Source: Elysia marginata (lineage: Eukaryota > Mollusca > Gastropoda > Plakobranchidae). From it: 24,152 nucleotides of DNA. The notes beneath the pieces were generated by a model. The model worked only from the letters and a program-made list of their open reading frames with translations, made no database searches and had not been told where the DNA came from. This document shows positions 1 through 10,800 of the stretch, piece by piece. Location: assembly GCA_019649035.1 (NCBI GenBank), contig BMAT01012483.1, forward strand, positions 85,061 to 109,212, read 5' to 3'. Position numbers and translations under genes: made by a program. Numbering within the stretch: the first letter of the stretch is position 1; each line of letters starts with the position of its first letter.

Positions 1-96
1 ATGCCATGTTGCAATGGCCTTGGGAAAGCAATTTACCCTAACTTTCCCATGGCCCAGTTTACACACCTGTAAAATGGGTACCCAGTTACAGGCCTC
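1..96 (+). repeat. 3' part of a tRNA-derived SINE, cut by the window edge
   Basis: The segment has the order CTTGGGAAAGCAATTTA, then CCCAGTTTACAC, then GTAAAATGGGTAC, then CAGGCCT. The same blocks in the same order form the tail of the minus-strand SINE at about 18120-18285. They also resemble the L2-type tail known from MIR/CORE SINEs (from memory). The tRNA-like head would lie to the left of the window. Confidence 0.6.
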
Positions 97-267
97 AAAT
101 GTACTGGTCTGCTGGGGCATTAGTAGGGATGCTCTGTGGCGACACAGTTACGCTGAGTAACGAAGACAAATTTCCCGAAAGAGATTAGAATAGTGTATAA
201 AAAAAATTAGACGATAAAGTGTTAGTGTTACTCAACGGCAAATCTATGCTGTTACTGAATTTGAAAA
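97..267. other. Intergenic stretch, no gene seen
   Basis: Unique-looking AT-rich sequence between the SINE tail and a trinucleotide array. No open frame with coding character and no recognised RNA. Confidence 0.5.
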
Positions 268-358
268 CACTACTACTACTACTACTACTACAACTGCTAC
301 TACTACTAAAAAAGCTACTGCTTCTTTTACTATTACTGCTGCTACTACTGCTACTACA
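268..358 (+). repeat. Imperfect (ACT)n microsatellite
   Basis: Runs of ACT/CTA triplets are interrupted by GCT and TTT variants over about 90 bases. Simple repeat. Confidence 0.85.
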
Positions 359-460
359 AATGATTTTTGTGCTGTGGGCGTTTATTGGTTAAAGACTTTG
401 CGCGTTGACGACGACAACGTATGACGCAAAAACATCCACGGAAGCGTGGCTTTTACAGCA

Positions 461-560
461 GACGATTGGCTAACGGGCTCCCATGAGGCCACTTGTGCGT
501 CTTTTTTAAGATTGCCATCCTGGATTTTCTCCCCTGTGGGCTTCGTCCTCCTGAACAGAC
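461..560 (+). repeat. Diverged interspersed-repeat fragment
   Basis: The part from about 513 to 557 (GCCATCCTGGATTTTCTC, then GGGCTTCGTCCTCCTGAAC) matches the reverse complement of about 3265-3310 at roughly three bases in four. The part near 465-500 (ATTGGCTAACGGG, then TTGTGCGTCT) resembles 3492-3523. This points to fragments of one old transposable element. The family is not recognised. Confidence 0.4.
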
Positions 561-1197
561 TTATAGCTCATGGTCTTTAATATCCACAGTCAAACTGTGT
601 AACCAAGCCGCTACAAGAAGTAATGGATATTGGTGTCATGCAGAATAATATTTAATAACAATATTCGTCATAAGAAATATTACTGTCTTTTTCTATTTTT
701 GTTTTTTTCCCCTTTGTTTTTTTTTTGTTCTTTTGTTGTTTTTTTTTCTATTTTAGTTTTTTTCTTGTTTTTGTGTTGTTGTTGTTGTTGTTGTTGTTTT
801 TATGGTGATGGGGGGGAGGGCGCTGGGGTGGCGAAAGAAAGAGAGTTTCGAACTGGTCGTGCCGTTTTTTAGGGTTAAAATATCCCAACATGGCGTTTGT
901 CTTGTGCCTGCTTTTTGCAAAACCTGAAACATTGAGGTTGAGTTTGCACAGCCATTTGAATGAAATTGTAAATGCTATTGAAATGAAATTTAGAATGAAA
1001 TTTGAGTTCATATATAAGTTCATGGCAATACAGCACGCGCAAACGTTGTTATTTTTAACAAAGGTTTTCATGACAAAATTTTAAAAAAGACTGTTTACGA
1101 TTAGTTAGCACAAATAATCTTCCATTATTCTTGTTAGGGGAGTGGTGACCCTCTAAACTAAACGTTAGGGCTCAACCTTTCAATTTATTGACTACAA
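561..1197. other. Intergenic, T-rich stretch with a (GTT)n tract
   Basis: From about 680 to 800 the + strand is almost pure T/G, ending in a (GTT)n tract at about 774-798. Open frames here encode only F/C/L runs on one strand and N runs on the other. That is low-complexity translation, not a protein. No promoter, RNA gene or conserved coding segment was recognised. Confidence 0.6.
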
Positions 1198-1331
1198 AAG
1201 CTATGTTTCTCAAAGTGGCAAGGCGTTGGGTGCCGATGCTACTATAAATCAAAGGTTCGAATTGTATTACGGGCAAATATTTCGGGTATTTTCACTTAAA
1301 TTTAACCTACTTCTCTTCACTGCTAATGTCA
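1198..1331 (+). repeat. SINE-like element B, copy 1
   Basis: This copy matches the element at 6205-6330 along its length: ATGTTTCTC, AGTGGCAAGGCG, GGGTGCC, CTACTATAA, GGTTCGAA, ATATTTCGGG, and CTTCTCTTCACTGCTAAT near the end. TGGCAAGGCG followed about 35 bases later by GGTTCGAA resembles the A and B boxes of a tRNA-type RNA polymerase III promoter, so it is probably a tRNA-derived SINE. The sequence after GGTTCGAA is more diverged than in the 6.2-kb copy. Confidence 0.65.
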
Positions 1332-2647
1332 TAACTTGAGGGTCTTCCTGTTAAAACTAATGCTTTTATGGGACTATGTTTTTCTAAAAATGAAATCTAT
1401 AAGGACCTTTGAGATAAAATTATACAAAAAGAAATATTACTCGTTGGAGATTTGTTACCATCGAGAGGTCATCAAGTAGCCATTGTAACGTCTTTCACCT
1501 TTTTTGCCTTTTCCTACATAATGAAAGCTCCGATTCGGGGAATGTAATAATTATAATACCTCAAAATGTGCGGGATATATATATATTATTACCTTTTATT
1601 TGACATGGTATAATCAAGGTAGCACGACTGGCTAATGCAATACTGTTTAAGAAATTACATGAATATTTTTAAATCTTCATTTTATATTTCGACAATATGA
1701 TTTTCAGTTCTCTTGAATTAATTTTGAATACTTTTACCTATGATGCATGATTATTTCTTTAAAAAAAACCTGTCATTCTAATCAAGATTTCGGGAAGTAC
1801 GAGCTTGTATAGTGGGGTTTTTTCTCCTGTAGAATTAGTAATGCTTTAATTTATAGGAATTTTTTTCGCGTCCCCACAGCCATTTTCCTCACAATCATTC
1901 AGGGGAGGATAATTCAGCGAGTGTGCTTAGACTGACAAGGTAATTCCTGTTTCTGTGCGTCTAGGAACAATGAGCCGGATGTCACAATTTTCAATTTTCA
2001 ATAAGTTTATGTTTGAGTAAGGAATTTTTTTCTAAGCATCTTTACGTAAAAAATTTTTTTAAAAAATCATCATTATTTGGTGAAAAGGTATTAAAAATTT
2101 TGTTTATTTAAAGTAGACAAAAAGAAGAAAAAAAACTAGCCTTCATATTTTCTTTTCTCAAAAACTAAATTTCCGACTTTCGGCTCATTCACCATGGACG
2201 CGAACATGCAGATAATGTGCTAACACAAAAGTTCCAAGCTCCATTGAGTGTCGCGGAGAAATATTTATTACTTTAAACAAGAGATCTTAAATGGTTTTTA
2301 TTTATAAATTCAAAAGTAACACCCAGATCAGGTTAGACAGGTTCTTCGCATTTCGATACATTCCTGCCCACCAGATCTAGCACAATAATCGAGATCAGTT
2401 TTTTTTTTCATTTTGCATGTCGTCGTTACCGTTACTTATACGCGTTTAATCAAAATCTGTCAAAATTGAGGTTTTGACCGGATTGTAGCTAAAAAAATAA
2501 CTGTATCTATGTCCTGTTTTAAAACTGGACATTTTTACCAATGATAGAGCTCTTACTCGGTTCCTCTGAGCATGCCAAGAAACATAGTCGCGGATAGCGA
2601 CTGCTTGCAAAATGGAATATTCCTACGGATTTCTCTTCCGTATCCGC
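1332..2647. other. Intergenic, nothing recognised
   Basis: AT-rich sequence with short poly-A and poly-T runs, and stops in all frames at short intervals. I see no exon-like open frame, tRNA or clear repeat. Confidence 0.5.
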
Positions 2648-2753
2648 GGTTTGGTCTGGTTGTTTGAATTTTAACGTCCCAGTCAACTTCGAGGTTATAT
2701 CAGAGACGGCACTGAGGATAATTGAAAGCGTGCTGCCACACTGTGATGCAAGG
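2648..2753 (+). repeat. Inverted repeat, left arm
   Basis: This arm runs from GGTTTGGTCTGG to GATGCAAGG. It pairs with the reverse complement of 3325-3430 at roughly 85% identity, judged by eye. Blocks such as AGTCAACTTCGAGGTTATAT and TTGAAAGCGTGCTGCC are identical. The translated reading shared by the arms is a by-product of the repeat. It may be the terminal arm of a foldback element or two opposed copies of one repeat. Confidence 0.75.
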
Positions 2754-3324
2754 AGCGCTTGCATACACCACACCCAGTCACATTATCTTGACACCGGGCC
2801 GACCAGACTTAGCATTAAATCCATAATACCGGACACTAGGCGGATCAGCTGCGGATGATCACAGCTACACTATGCTAAATGGGGAAATTTGCACATGTAG
2901 GGTATTAAAAAGGACCTCTCAACACACTGTTGAAAAATTCCAAAATAAAATTTAAATGTAATAGCACAGATCAATAGCTTAATACAAAATGACAAAATCA
3001 TTTATATTTCAATTCGATTTACGATCATTTTACTAAGAGTGATATTTTTTTGGTCTAGCTCAAAAGTAGTCAAATGGATTATACGCAGGTATAGAACGGC
3101 AACGTCGCTATTTTCTTTGAAAAGCAGAGCACTTCTACGGGGACTGCTGTTAAGGAACTTACAAACGAGTGGTTTCTTTTTTTTCAAACATGGTGTGCGC
3201 AAAGGAAAAGTAAGTAAAAACTAACCAGTTTCGGGTCTAGCATTAGATTTTATGTTCAAGATGCCCGCTCAGGAGGACGGAACCCATAGCGGAGGAAATC
3301 CAACATGGCTGATGGGCTAGCGGT
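2754..3324. other. Interior of the inverted repeat, no gene seen
   Basis: About 570 bases separate the two arms. The right-hand part (about 3245-3320) is itself repeat-derived, because its reverse complement resembles 495-557. No transposase-like open frame is present, so if this is one mobile element it is non-autonomous. Confidence 0.45.
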
Positions 3325-3430
3325 CCTTAGATCACAGTGCGGCAGCACGCTTTCAATTGTCCCAAGCGCCGTCTCTGATATAACCTCGAAGTTGACTGGT
3401 ACGTTAAAATTCACACAACTAAACCAAACC
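3325..3430 (-). repeat. Inverted repeat, right arm
   Basis: Reverse-complement partner of 2648-2753, with the same length and ungapped over most of the arm. It ends in a short AAACC-type repeat (AACCAAACCAAACCC) at about 3422-3436. Confidence 0.75.
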
Positions 3431-5567
3431 AAACCCATAAGACATAACTTATAGATATAATGACACTGATAGACAGCGTAGTTATTGCAACAGATGGTTG
3501 GCTAATGGGTCATCAGTGCGTCTATCTTTAGAGGGACATCCGGGCGCATAAAAATCTAACAACAGAACATGATGTCCAAGAAGAAAAAAAATCTCAGAGG
3601 AAAAAAAATTATCTGAACAGGGCAGATTCTTTAGATTCTGGTTTAAGTTCAGGCGACGAAGATGGATGAACCATGGGTTATGAGAAGACAGTCTTTTTGT
3701 ATTGTATTGAAAATGCTGTAACATGAATGCTATTTTGTGTTATTTTGCATTGTGTGCGCAACTCTGTACTCTGTATTCTTCACATTATCTACTTTGTAAA
3801 AAAACGAAGGAAAAAAATGCTACCTGTAGTCAGCAAACTACAATAGGCTCAAGTCTGACACAAAATGTTACACATAATAATGGGCTTGTGGTTCCAAAAA
3901 TATTTAGAATAAGAAGTACTTGTTTGAGTTAATGTATCTGAAAGAAGCATAATAGAGGCAGTTTAAGATCGTCAATTAACTTATTATATTACTGAAAACA
4001 AAGACGACTTTTGAACTTTCACAAATTAAAAAAATGAAGCCAATAATGTTGTTTTCAAGAGCATTTAACTGATATTCTTACATTGATAGAATCTTGCGAG
4101 TATTTTGAACTAATACAGGTCAAAAGTGAAACTTTTATAAGGATAACAGAGGTAAAAAGTTGCAAACCTTTAAAAAATTACTTGATGACCTTTAAAGAGC
4201 TTTAGCTCTTCAATGTGCAAATTGTTTTTCCATTTTTTCCTGTATTTCTTACTATAGCATTCTTTGACAAAACACGCCAAAAAATATAGAGTCATTAGCG
4301 GAGGAAAGATGTTTGCAGTAGATGAAAGTTCAAACTGTGTGTGAATCTGACTAAAACGCTAATATACGAGGTATGGGGTGCAGAATTTATTTTTTAAAAG
4401 TAGTATTAGATTTAAACAAAAGAAAACAGATGATTCAGATGAATCTGAAGGTAGTAGCACCAGGTTTCTGATACTATTACCATCAGTTTGCGAATGTCTT
4501 TTTTAAATTAATAAATTCGGAGTTTAAAACTTCAAAACGGAACCAACACTTTCGTTTTTTATTTGATTTTATTAAATCAACTTGACTAAAACTGGGCGCA
4601 AAATTCATAATAATGACATCTCAAACGAACGATTACTTTAATCGGACAATTCCGATTATTTTCAGGCTAGATAGGTATTGTACTATGTCCATAGTGAGAG
4701 TTACATAACGGAAGTAAATGTTGAAATGTAATTGACTTTTAAATAATGCACCTAATGACCCGTACGATGGCTTTAAATCTGTATCGCACTCTTTAACCTT
4801 TTTTTTCTTTATTATAACTGCTCTTAGGTCATATAATTATAGTTTCTACAACGATTTAGGAAAAAAATACCTGGATGGAAAGAGGAGGTTAACGCCGTCC
4901 CAAAGTATTTCATTATGTGATCCTCAACGCTTTTGTTTTTAACTAAACAAGAGGCGCACTACATATAGTTGTGTGGACTAGCAAATTCAAAGAAAAAGAT
5001 GGTAGAGTGCAATATTCCTGCTCTTGTTTTTCTTTCATTTTATGCCGTGTAACCATTTATGTAACTGTCTTATTTTTTTTTCAGTCTTACGAAGGAGCAA
5101 AGCCAATAGCTTACTGTTTTCGTTTGTACTCATAGAGCTGGAATACACACGACTTGACTAGTTTGTTTTTTTAACCGGCTGTTTCATAGGCTCCATATTT
5201 GACAAAGATGATTCTCGTAAGAAAAAAAGTTACACTGAGATAGGGAGCAGAAGAAGCAAGAACAAGAAGAATGAAGACGAAAGGAAGACTGTAGAAAAGA
5301 AAAGAAAACCATAGATCTGAATAAAAGTTTCAAACACTGTCTTTGAAAGGAGTTTAACATTTTCATAACGAGGGTTATGCAAATGGCCCCAATCTTTCTC
5401 TCGAGAACTGGGCTTTAACAAACATCTGCTCTCACAAACCAACCCGGCATCACGGTCTAGAAGATGACCATACTATTTCTGCAACCACACGTCCAATTCT
5501 TATCTAGACACTATTATAGTACCATGCTCCTGAATATCTTGCTTCAGGCATGACCTTCAGTAAATGT
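3431..5567. other. Intergenic, nothing recognised beyond one repeat fragment
   Basis: Positions about 3490-3525 (TTGGCTAATGGGTCATCAG) resemble the repeat fragment near 465-500. The rest is AT-rich with only short open frames of low-complexity or random composition. No coding exon, RNA gene or regulatory cluster could be supported. Confidence 0.5.
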
Positions 5568-5643
5568 CTGCCTGGACCAACCAAGTGCAGTATCTGCAGT
5601 GTAAACCATAAGAGAGATACTGCATTTGGTTTGTCCACGGCAG
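5568..5643. repeat. Short near-perfect hairpin of microRNA-precursor size
   Basis: The left arm 5568-5595 (CTGCCTGGACCAACC onward) and the right arm 5615-5643 pair along 28-29 bases with about three mismatches and one bulge. The loop is 19 bases (5596-5614). The arms are mixed-sequence DNA, not simple repeat, so chance pairing of this quality is unlikely. It could be a pre-microRNA-like transcript or the remains of a tiny foldback (MITE) element. No known microRNA seed was recognised. Confidence 0.5.
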
Positions 5644-6056
5644 CAAGACCGTTTCATACAAACTTAACTTTGTTCAATTTATACTAGCTATATCGGCAAA
5701 AATAATTATAGATAGATGGATAAACAGAATGGCAGATTATTGTTAAGTTGCTGTTGAATGGTTACCCAAGGAGAAAAAAAAAGAAAATAATGAAGACCAA
5801 AAGCCAAAACAGAAAAAACAAGCAGTCGTATCTATAGAGAAAAAGGATACACCTTCGGTAGTCGGACTAAGAAACCTAAAAGAAGATACAGAGGGGAAGA
5901 GAGGCAGACAAAAAAGAAGAAAAAATGAGGAAAAGAAGAAAAAAACATAAAACTGACGAAAAGATTTAGATATTAAACGTATGATCACTATAAGATAATA
6001 TTAGAATAAATAGCGGAGGTAGCCACTGCGCAATCAAATGATTGAAAGATTTTATT
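5644..6056. other. Intergenic, purine-rich stretch
   Basis: About 5770-5950 is A/G-rich on the + strand. The long minus-strand frame there (F/S-rich) is compositional. No gene seen. Confidence 0.5.
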
Positions 6057-6182
6057 TGAAATTAGCAGTGGAGAGCATAAGGCTTTAATTGGAAATGATC
6101 GAAATGTTCGCCCCTAGTTTGAGTCGCACCTATGATTTATAGTAACTTTGGCACCCACCGCCTTGGCACCTACAGAAACATG
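6057..6182 (-). repeat. SINE-like element B, copy 2 (minus strand)
   Basis: The reverse complement reads GTTTCTGTAG, CAAGGCGGTGGGTGCC, TACTATAAAT, ATTTCGATC, then CTCCACTGCTAATTTCA. This is the same order and spacing as 1198-1331 and 6205-6330. The B-box position reads AGGTGCGACTC, so it is more damaged than in the plus-strand copy next door. Confidence 0.7.
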
Positions 6183-6204
6183 TGGTGGCGATATGGTTGA
6201 AGCT

Positions 6205-6330
6205 ATGTTTCTCTAAGTGGCAAGGCGGTGGGTGCCGAATCTACTATAAGTCGTAGGTTCGAACCTTACTATGGGGCGAATATTTCGGGCATTTCAACTT
6301 AAAGCCTACTTCTCTCCACTGCTAATTTCA
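6205..6330 (+). repeat. SINE-like element B, copy 3, head-to-head with copy 2
   Basis: The best copy of the family. TGGCAAGGCGG resembles an A box. About 35 bases later GTAGG-TTCGAAC-CTTAC forms a T-arm-like stem with a seven-base TTCGAAC loop, matching a B box. The body ends in CTCTCCACTGCTAATTTC. With copy 2 it makes a palindrome of two 126-base arms around a spacer of about 22 bases. Confidence 0.75.
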
Positions 6331-6628
6331 TACCTTCAAAATCTTTCTAAGATAATGTTATTCTATTCTGTAACTTTACAACATTGTTTTGGCTCGATAA
6401 GAAGATGACCCCTGCAACTGGTTCTCTTTGTTATGTAATCGCTCTCCAGACGGCGATTCGGTGCCACTCAGTTGACGTCATGTTTGAACAATGATGTCCT
6501 CAGACCTGGCATAAAGCAACACTTCACGGTGAGGACGACTGCACTTTTTTCCTGGAGGGCTAGAGGTAACATTTTTATGAAGTTTTGTCATGGCAAACTA
6601 GAAACAGGCCACAACTTTGAGTATATGA

Positions 6629-6630
6629 CA

Positions 6631-6685
<55 letters not shown>

Positions 6686-6731
6686 TTACTACTATTATTA
6701 TTTTTTATTTTTAATATTATTATTATTATTC

Positions 6732-6763
<32 letters not shown>

Positions 6764-6830
6764 TTACTACTATTATTATTTTTTATTATTATTATTATTA
6801 TTATTATTTTACTACTATTATTATTTTTTA

Positions 6831-6869
<39 letters not shown>

Positions 6870-6980
6870 TTACTACTATTATTATTTTTTTATTTTTATT
6901 ATTATTATTATTGTGATTATAGTTATTATGACTATTATCATTATTATCACTATCAATTTTATTATTATTATTATTCAGAT
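6629..6980 (+). repeat. Long (ATT)n microsatellite with higher-order structure
   Basis: About 350 bases are almost entirely ATT triplets. A variant block, TTTTACTACTATTATTATTT, recurs at 6684, 6762, 6807 and 6868. This indicates duplication of larger segments within the array, not only single-triplet slippage. The Y-rich open frame across it is an artefact. Confidence 0.9.
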
Positions 6981-7450
6981 ACTTGAACAAACTGATCTTC
7001 TCACTTTAGTTTTACGCAGCCTATTCACAAAATATTTAGTTTTAAAACATGATTGTGTTCATATTTTTTATTGCTGTTCTTTTTGGATCCATTAAATTTA
7101 AACTTGAAATGAGTTACTTCAACTTGCATTTGATTTACTCGGGTTGCTTCACACTTAGTTAACAAAAGATATACATCAGGTTGTTTTTTTCTTGTATTTA
7201 TAATTATATTAATTGTTATCCCCATCTTTTGTATTTCTTTTCATAGCTGTTTTAGCCTCATTTAGCTTATTCCAGTTAAATTTTTCAAAAGGCAGAAGCA
7301 CAGATGCGTTGTTAATACTGAAACATCTCATATTAATAGCTTTTCTATTGTTTTCAATAATTTTGGTGATATTTTTGTACGAGCTAAAGAATTTGATATG
7401 AACATCGAAAAGACGTTGAGGTATTTATTCTTTACATCAGTGGTACCGGT
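6981..7450. other. Upstream flank of the FAS1 gene
   Basis: AT-rich, with scattered short open frames that are hydrophobic by composition. No gene supported. It may hold distal promoter elements, but none is recognisable. Confidence 0.4.
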
Positions 7451-7451
7451 A

Positions 7452-7482
7452 TATTTATAAGTTAATACTGTGCTCACCAGTT
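7452..7482 (+). promoter_or_regulatory. Candidate core promoter of the FAS1 gene
   Basis: A TATA-like TATTTATAAG begins at 7452. An initiator-like ACCAGTT has its A at 7479, 27 bases away, which is the same spacing as in the clearer promoter at 21986-22017. Initiation here would give a 5' leader of about 280 bases with several upstream ATGs (for example 7541), which weakens the call. Alternatively the coding exon is preceded by a spliced leader exon, because TTTTTTTGTC..CATACAG ending at 7748 looks like a 3' splice site. Confidence 0.25.
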
Positions 7483-7671
7483 ATTTTTTTAAAACTTCGC
7501 TTTTTCGAAGGATTTAGTTTTTAAGTTACTGCAAGGTCACAATGATAATTCAAGTACTGTTAAACTTTCGAATTACTGAAGTTGCTGGTAATCTTGGGCT
7601 ATTTGGACACATGAGTTCGTATTTTTTCCCTGGTCAATAATTTTCATAAACCCTTTTCGTCTATGGGTGTA

Positions 7672-7745
7672 TTACGTCCCATGGACGGAGTCTGTTAGAG
7701 TAATCTAGTTTTACTTTCACTTTTTTTGTCATCTGCATAATCATA
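7672..7745 (+). repeat. Copy of a short element also found in intron 2
   Basis: From CCCATGGACGG through AGAGTAATCTAGTTTTAC to GCATAA, it aligns without gaps to about 8938-9000. The core AGAGT-ATCTAGTTTT is shared and the overall identity is about two thirds. The copy lies directly upstream of the start codon at 7759, so part of the leader or promoter may come from an interspersed repeat. Confidence 0.4.
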
Positions 7746-7758
7746 CAGCGGAACAACC

Positions 7759-7846
7759 ATGAAGATGCTGACGAATTTGGTTGTGTTTGTGTGTTTCCTG
7801 GCCTCGGCTTTGTGCCAGACCACAATGGCCCCAACTACTCCTATGC
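7759..7846 (+). CDS. FAS1 gene exon 1 (signal peptide)
   Basis: Encodes residues 1-29 plus one base. The ATG has A at -3, and an in-frame TAA lies 21 bases upstream. The hydrophobic core LVVFVCFLASALC is followed by Q-T-T-M-A-P-T-T-P. The donor is C|GTATGT. Confidence 0.9.
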
Positions 7847-10800
7847 GTATGTCAATTAAGAAAAAAATTAATTTAAATAGTGTGTTTAGTATTTCCGTTT
7901 AAGCCGCATCAATATGAACTGGCTGGATGTAGTTGAAAAGGAAGAGCATTTTTATTATAAATCAAGATTTTGATCCGTTGTAGTTGAAGGCATATAATTG
8001 TACCCCGATGCGTAGGCTAATTTCAACCATTCCTGGTGTTCGTCATATTTTGTTATGTACTATATTGTATCGCTTTAATATCATTTTTTTGTGGTATATA
8101 AATTACTTTTATGCACGTTAGTTTTGTATGTATGTGAGGGACATTTTTTTAGATTGCATCAGATTTTAAAACTAACTGTTAAACTCTTCGACCTGATAGC
8201 TTCCACCGTCCGATGCCTATGGGACTGTTTCAGGACTAAACTCTCTTGAGTGTAGAAATTTAAAAAGTGAGCTTACTAGCGCAGCGAACTCTTCTGTGGG
8301 CAAGGTAGCTGACTCGAATAGCTCTAGAGCTGAACCTAAGCCTAAAAAATCTCCATTGCCCAAGGGGTACTATTTTTACATAGGTTTTTAAAAGATCATG
8401 AAAAAGCCCTTTCGTGATTTATTTCACTGGGTCTGAAAAATTTGGCTGTCGAGAGTGCTGTGCGCTCCCGCCGTTCAGAAGTTTGCGGCATACCTGAAAC
8501 TGTATGCTCCCGTTGTCCGGTGCATATGGTGTTTTATTATTTCGTTTGGCAATAAATAAAGACTGACCACATTTTAAAAAAAGATAAAACTGTCGAAAAA
8601 AGTGACAAAAACTATCGGTTTAAGAGTTCATAAAAGTAGCTCTCATGTATTGTTCAGATCGCGTGGTCAATGCTTACCCTGACAACCTAAACCAAGAATA
8701 ATTTATTGTTATGGTGGATTTCTTTGTTTTGTTTTATTATTTTCCAGCCGTTGATCTGGAGACAGAGCTTACCCAGAGAGGTGGATTCACACAGATTTTG
8801 AGTCTTCTAAAAACAGCTGGACTTTTGGATACTCTAAAAAATGGTACTTACTTCATTTATATGTTTTCCCCTGTTCTATAGTTATCCTGAATTTTATATA
8901 TTCTGTCTATGGCTATATATTTATAGAAAAAAATTCCCAAGGGTATAATCTATGAGAGTGATCTAGTTTTGTTTCCGCTTTTTATTACACACAACATAAA
9001 TGCAAAAAATCAACTCATGTCGTAATAGTGCTGTTTTTTTTTTCAATTAACGAAATTAGTGTTTAAAATTTATTTATTTATTGGTTAAAAAAATCTTTTC
9101 AAAAGAGATAACCTATCCAAACGGGGGATGTCCAGTTAAACTTTGTCAGAGGCCCAGTTTGTCAACGGACCACAGTATCACAGTCTATCGGCTGTGTAGT
9201 AGTCTTTCCCTAGGGAATTTATAGATCTAGGCCTCCTACAAATTTAACTAAACTTTCACACTGATCTCCTCCAGAAAAGCCTAAATCTAGATCTAGATTC
9301 TAAATCTAAACTAGAATCTTAGTCTATAGAATCTATCTACACCTAGATAAGATTCTTATTTCTAGATCTAGCTTGACATGGCACTCTAGATTTGAATTCT
9401 CGATCTCACTCTAGATCTATAAAATGGATTCTTAAGTCTTTTCAAAGCTGATAGTTCGATGAATTGATTGGTTGACTTTCATTCAGGTTTTTTCTTTGTT
9501 GTAATTAAAACGTGCCTGTGACAAACTGGTATGCTTCCCCTCCAAACTATATTAAAACCCCAAAACGACGTTTTAATTGTTCTGACCTCAATCTTCCTAC
9601 AGATGCGAAACGGAGCATCAAAAGTGGTCTAAAGAGCCCTTTATTCAAGCTTAGTAATTTTTTTATAATTCTGTCACACAAATGGGCGCGCAATATCAAA
9701 ATAGGAAGGCGACAAAGATTGTGTTTCCCAAGTTGTGACGCATAATCTAGTTTTAGGTCAAAACAATTGAGTAAGCATTTTCGCTGTACTGCTGACTTCT
9801 TTTCTATTGCGCCGTGCTCGTTGCGGTCGTTTTTAAGTTGGATTTGGATATGCAATGTATATTTTATTAAAGCTCTCTAAATGAACACTTGAAAAAAAAA
9901 CATATTCGGCTCTTATCCTTTACACATTGACTACACCATGATAGCGGGCCTGTTTCCTTTCATTCCATTTACTGCTTTTCTTGGGGGTTTTTTTTCGCTG
10001 AATCTCTACTTGGTTTTTTCACATACCAGCTGACAACATTACCTTGTTCGCCCCGACCGATGCCGCTCTTGCAAGAGTACCAGCAGATCAACTCGCCGCC
10101 CTCACCAGCAACCCTTCAGATCTTCAAAAGCTCCTCGGGTTTCATGCTCTTCTCGAAGACGTCAAGGCACTGCACAGGAAAGGAATCGGCCGTCTCCAGG
10201 ATAAAGTCATCATGTCATCAAATGGCTTGCCCATCAGAATCAATGTCTACAGGTTATTGCATGTATGTACGGTCTAATTTTTTTTTTTTGCAGCAAATTG
10301 AAATTGGGGGGGGGGGGGATATCCTACCGCTCTGAGTTTAAGGTAAAAAAAAGGAAAATGATACTTTTTGTAAAGAATGAAATGTATCAGCCTATTTGTA
10401 TATATAAGTTTCTTGTTTGTGTCGACTAGAATGACTTTTACTATTTCCATGTGCATCAGTTTAATTTTCTAAACTAAATGTAACAAAAGCCTATCTCTAC
10501 AGACAGTTGCAGCTGAAGGCGTGAATATCACTGAGAGAGGTATCAGGGTGTCCAATGGATACGTCCATGCTCTGGACGGGGTCATGATTCCCCCAGAGGG
10601 AGACGTGGTAGAAATTGCTGTAGCCAATGGCAAATTAACATCCCTTGTGTCATTGCTTTCAGCAGCCGGTCTTGTGGACGCTATCAAATGTGAGTAGATC
10701 TCCATAGGTTAATATGTCTGTTGCTGAAGAAGTTTATGACGTCTAGATAGAATTTTCAAGATAATCTCGTCCGCTTAATCTGTCTTGCTGATTAATAAAT

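Noticed and set aside
2519-3438. Shared protein reading FNVPVNFEVISETAL on + (about 2664) and - (about 3400) as a small gene family.
   Set aside because: It is explained by the inverted DNA repeat. The frames are short, without domain features, and diverge where the DNA repeat ends.
10253-10254. Alternative exon 3 donor TACAG|GTTATT.
   Set aside because: Joining it to exon 4 at 10503 shifts the frame and reaches TGA after seven codons. The donor at 10263 keeps the FAS1 reading open.
10269-10293. Strong-looking 3' splice site (T-run then TTGCAG) in intron 3.
   Set aside because: It is about 30 bases from the donor, too short for a normal intron. The sequence after it is a G-run with no coding character.
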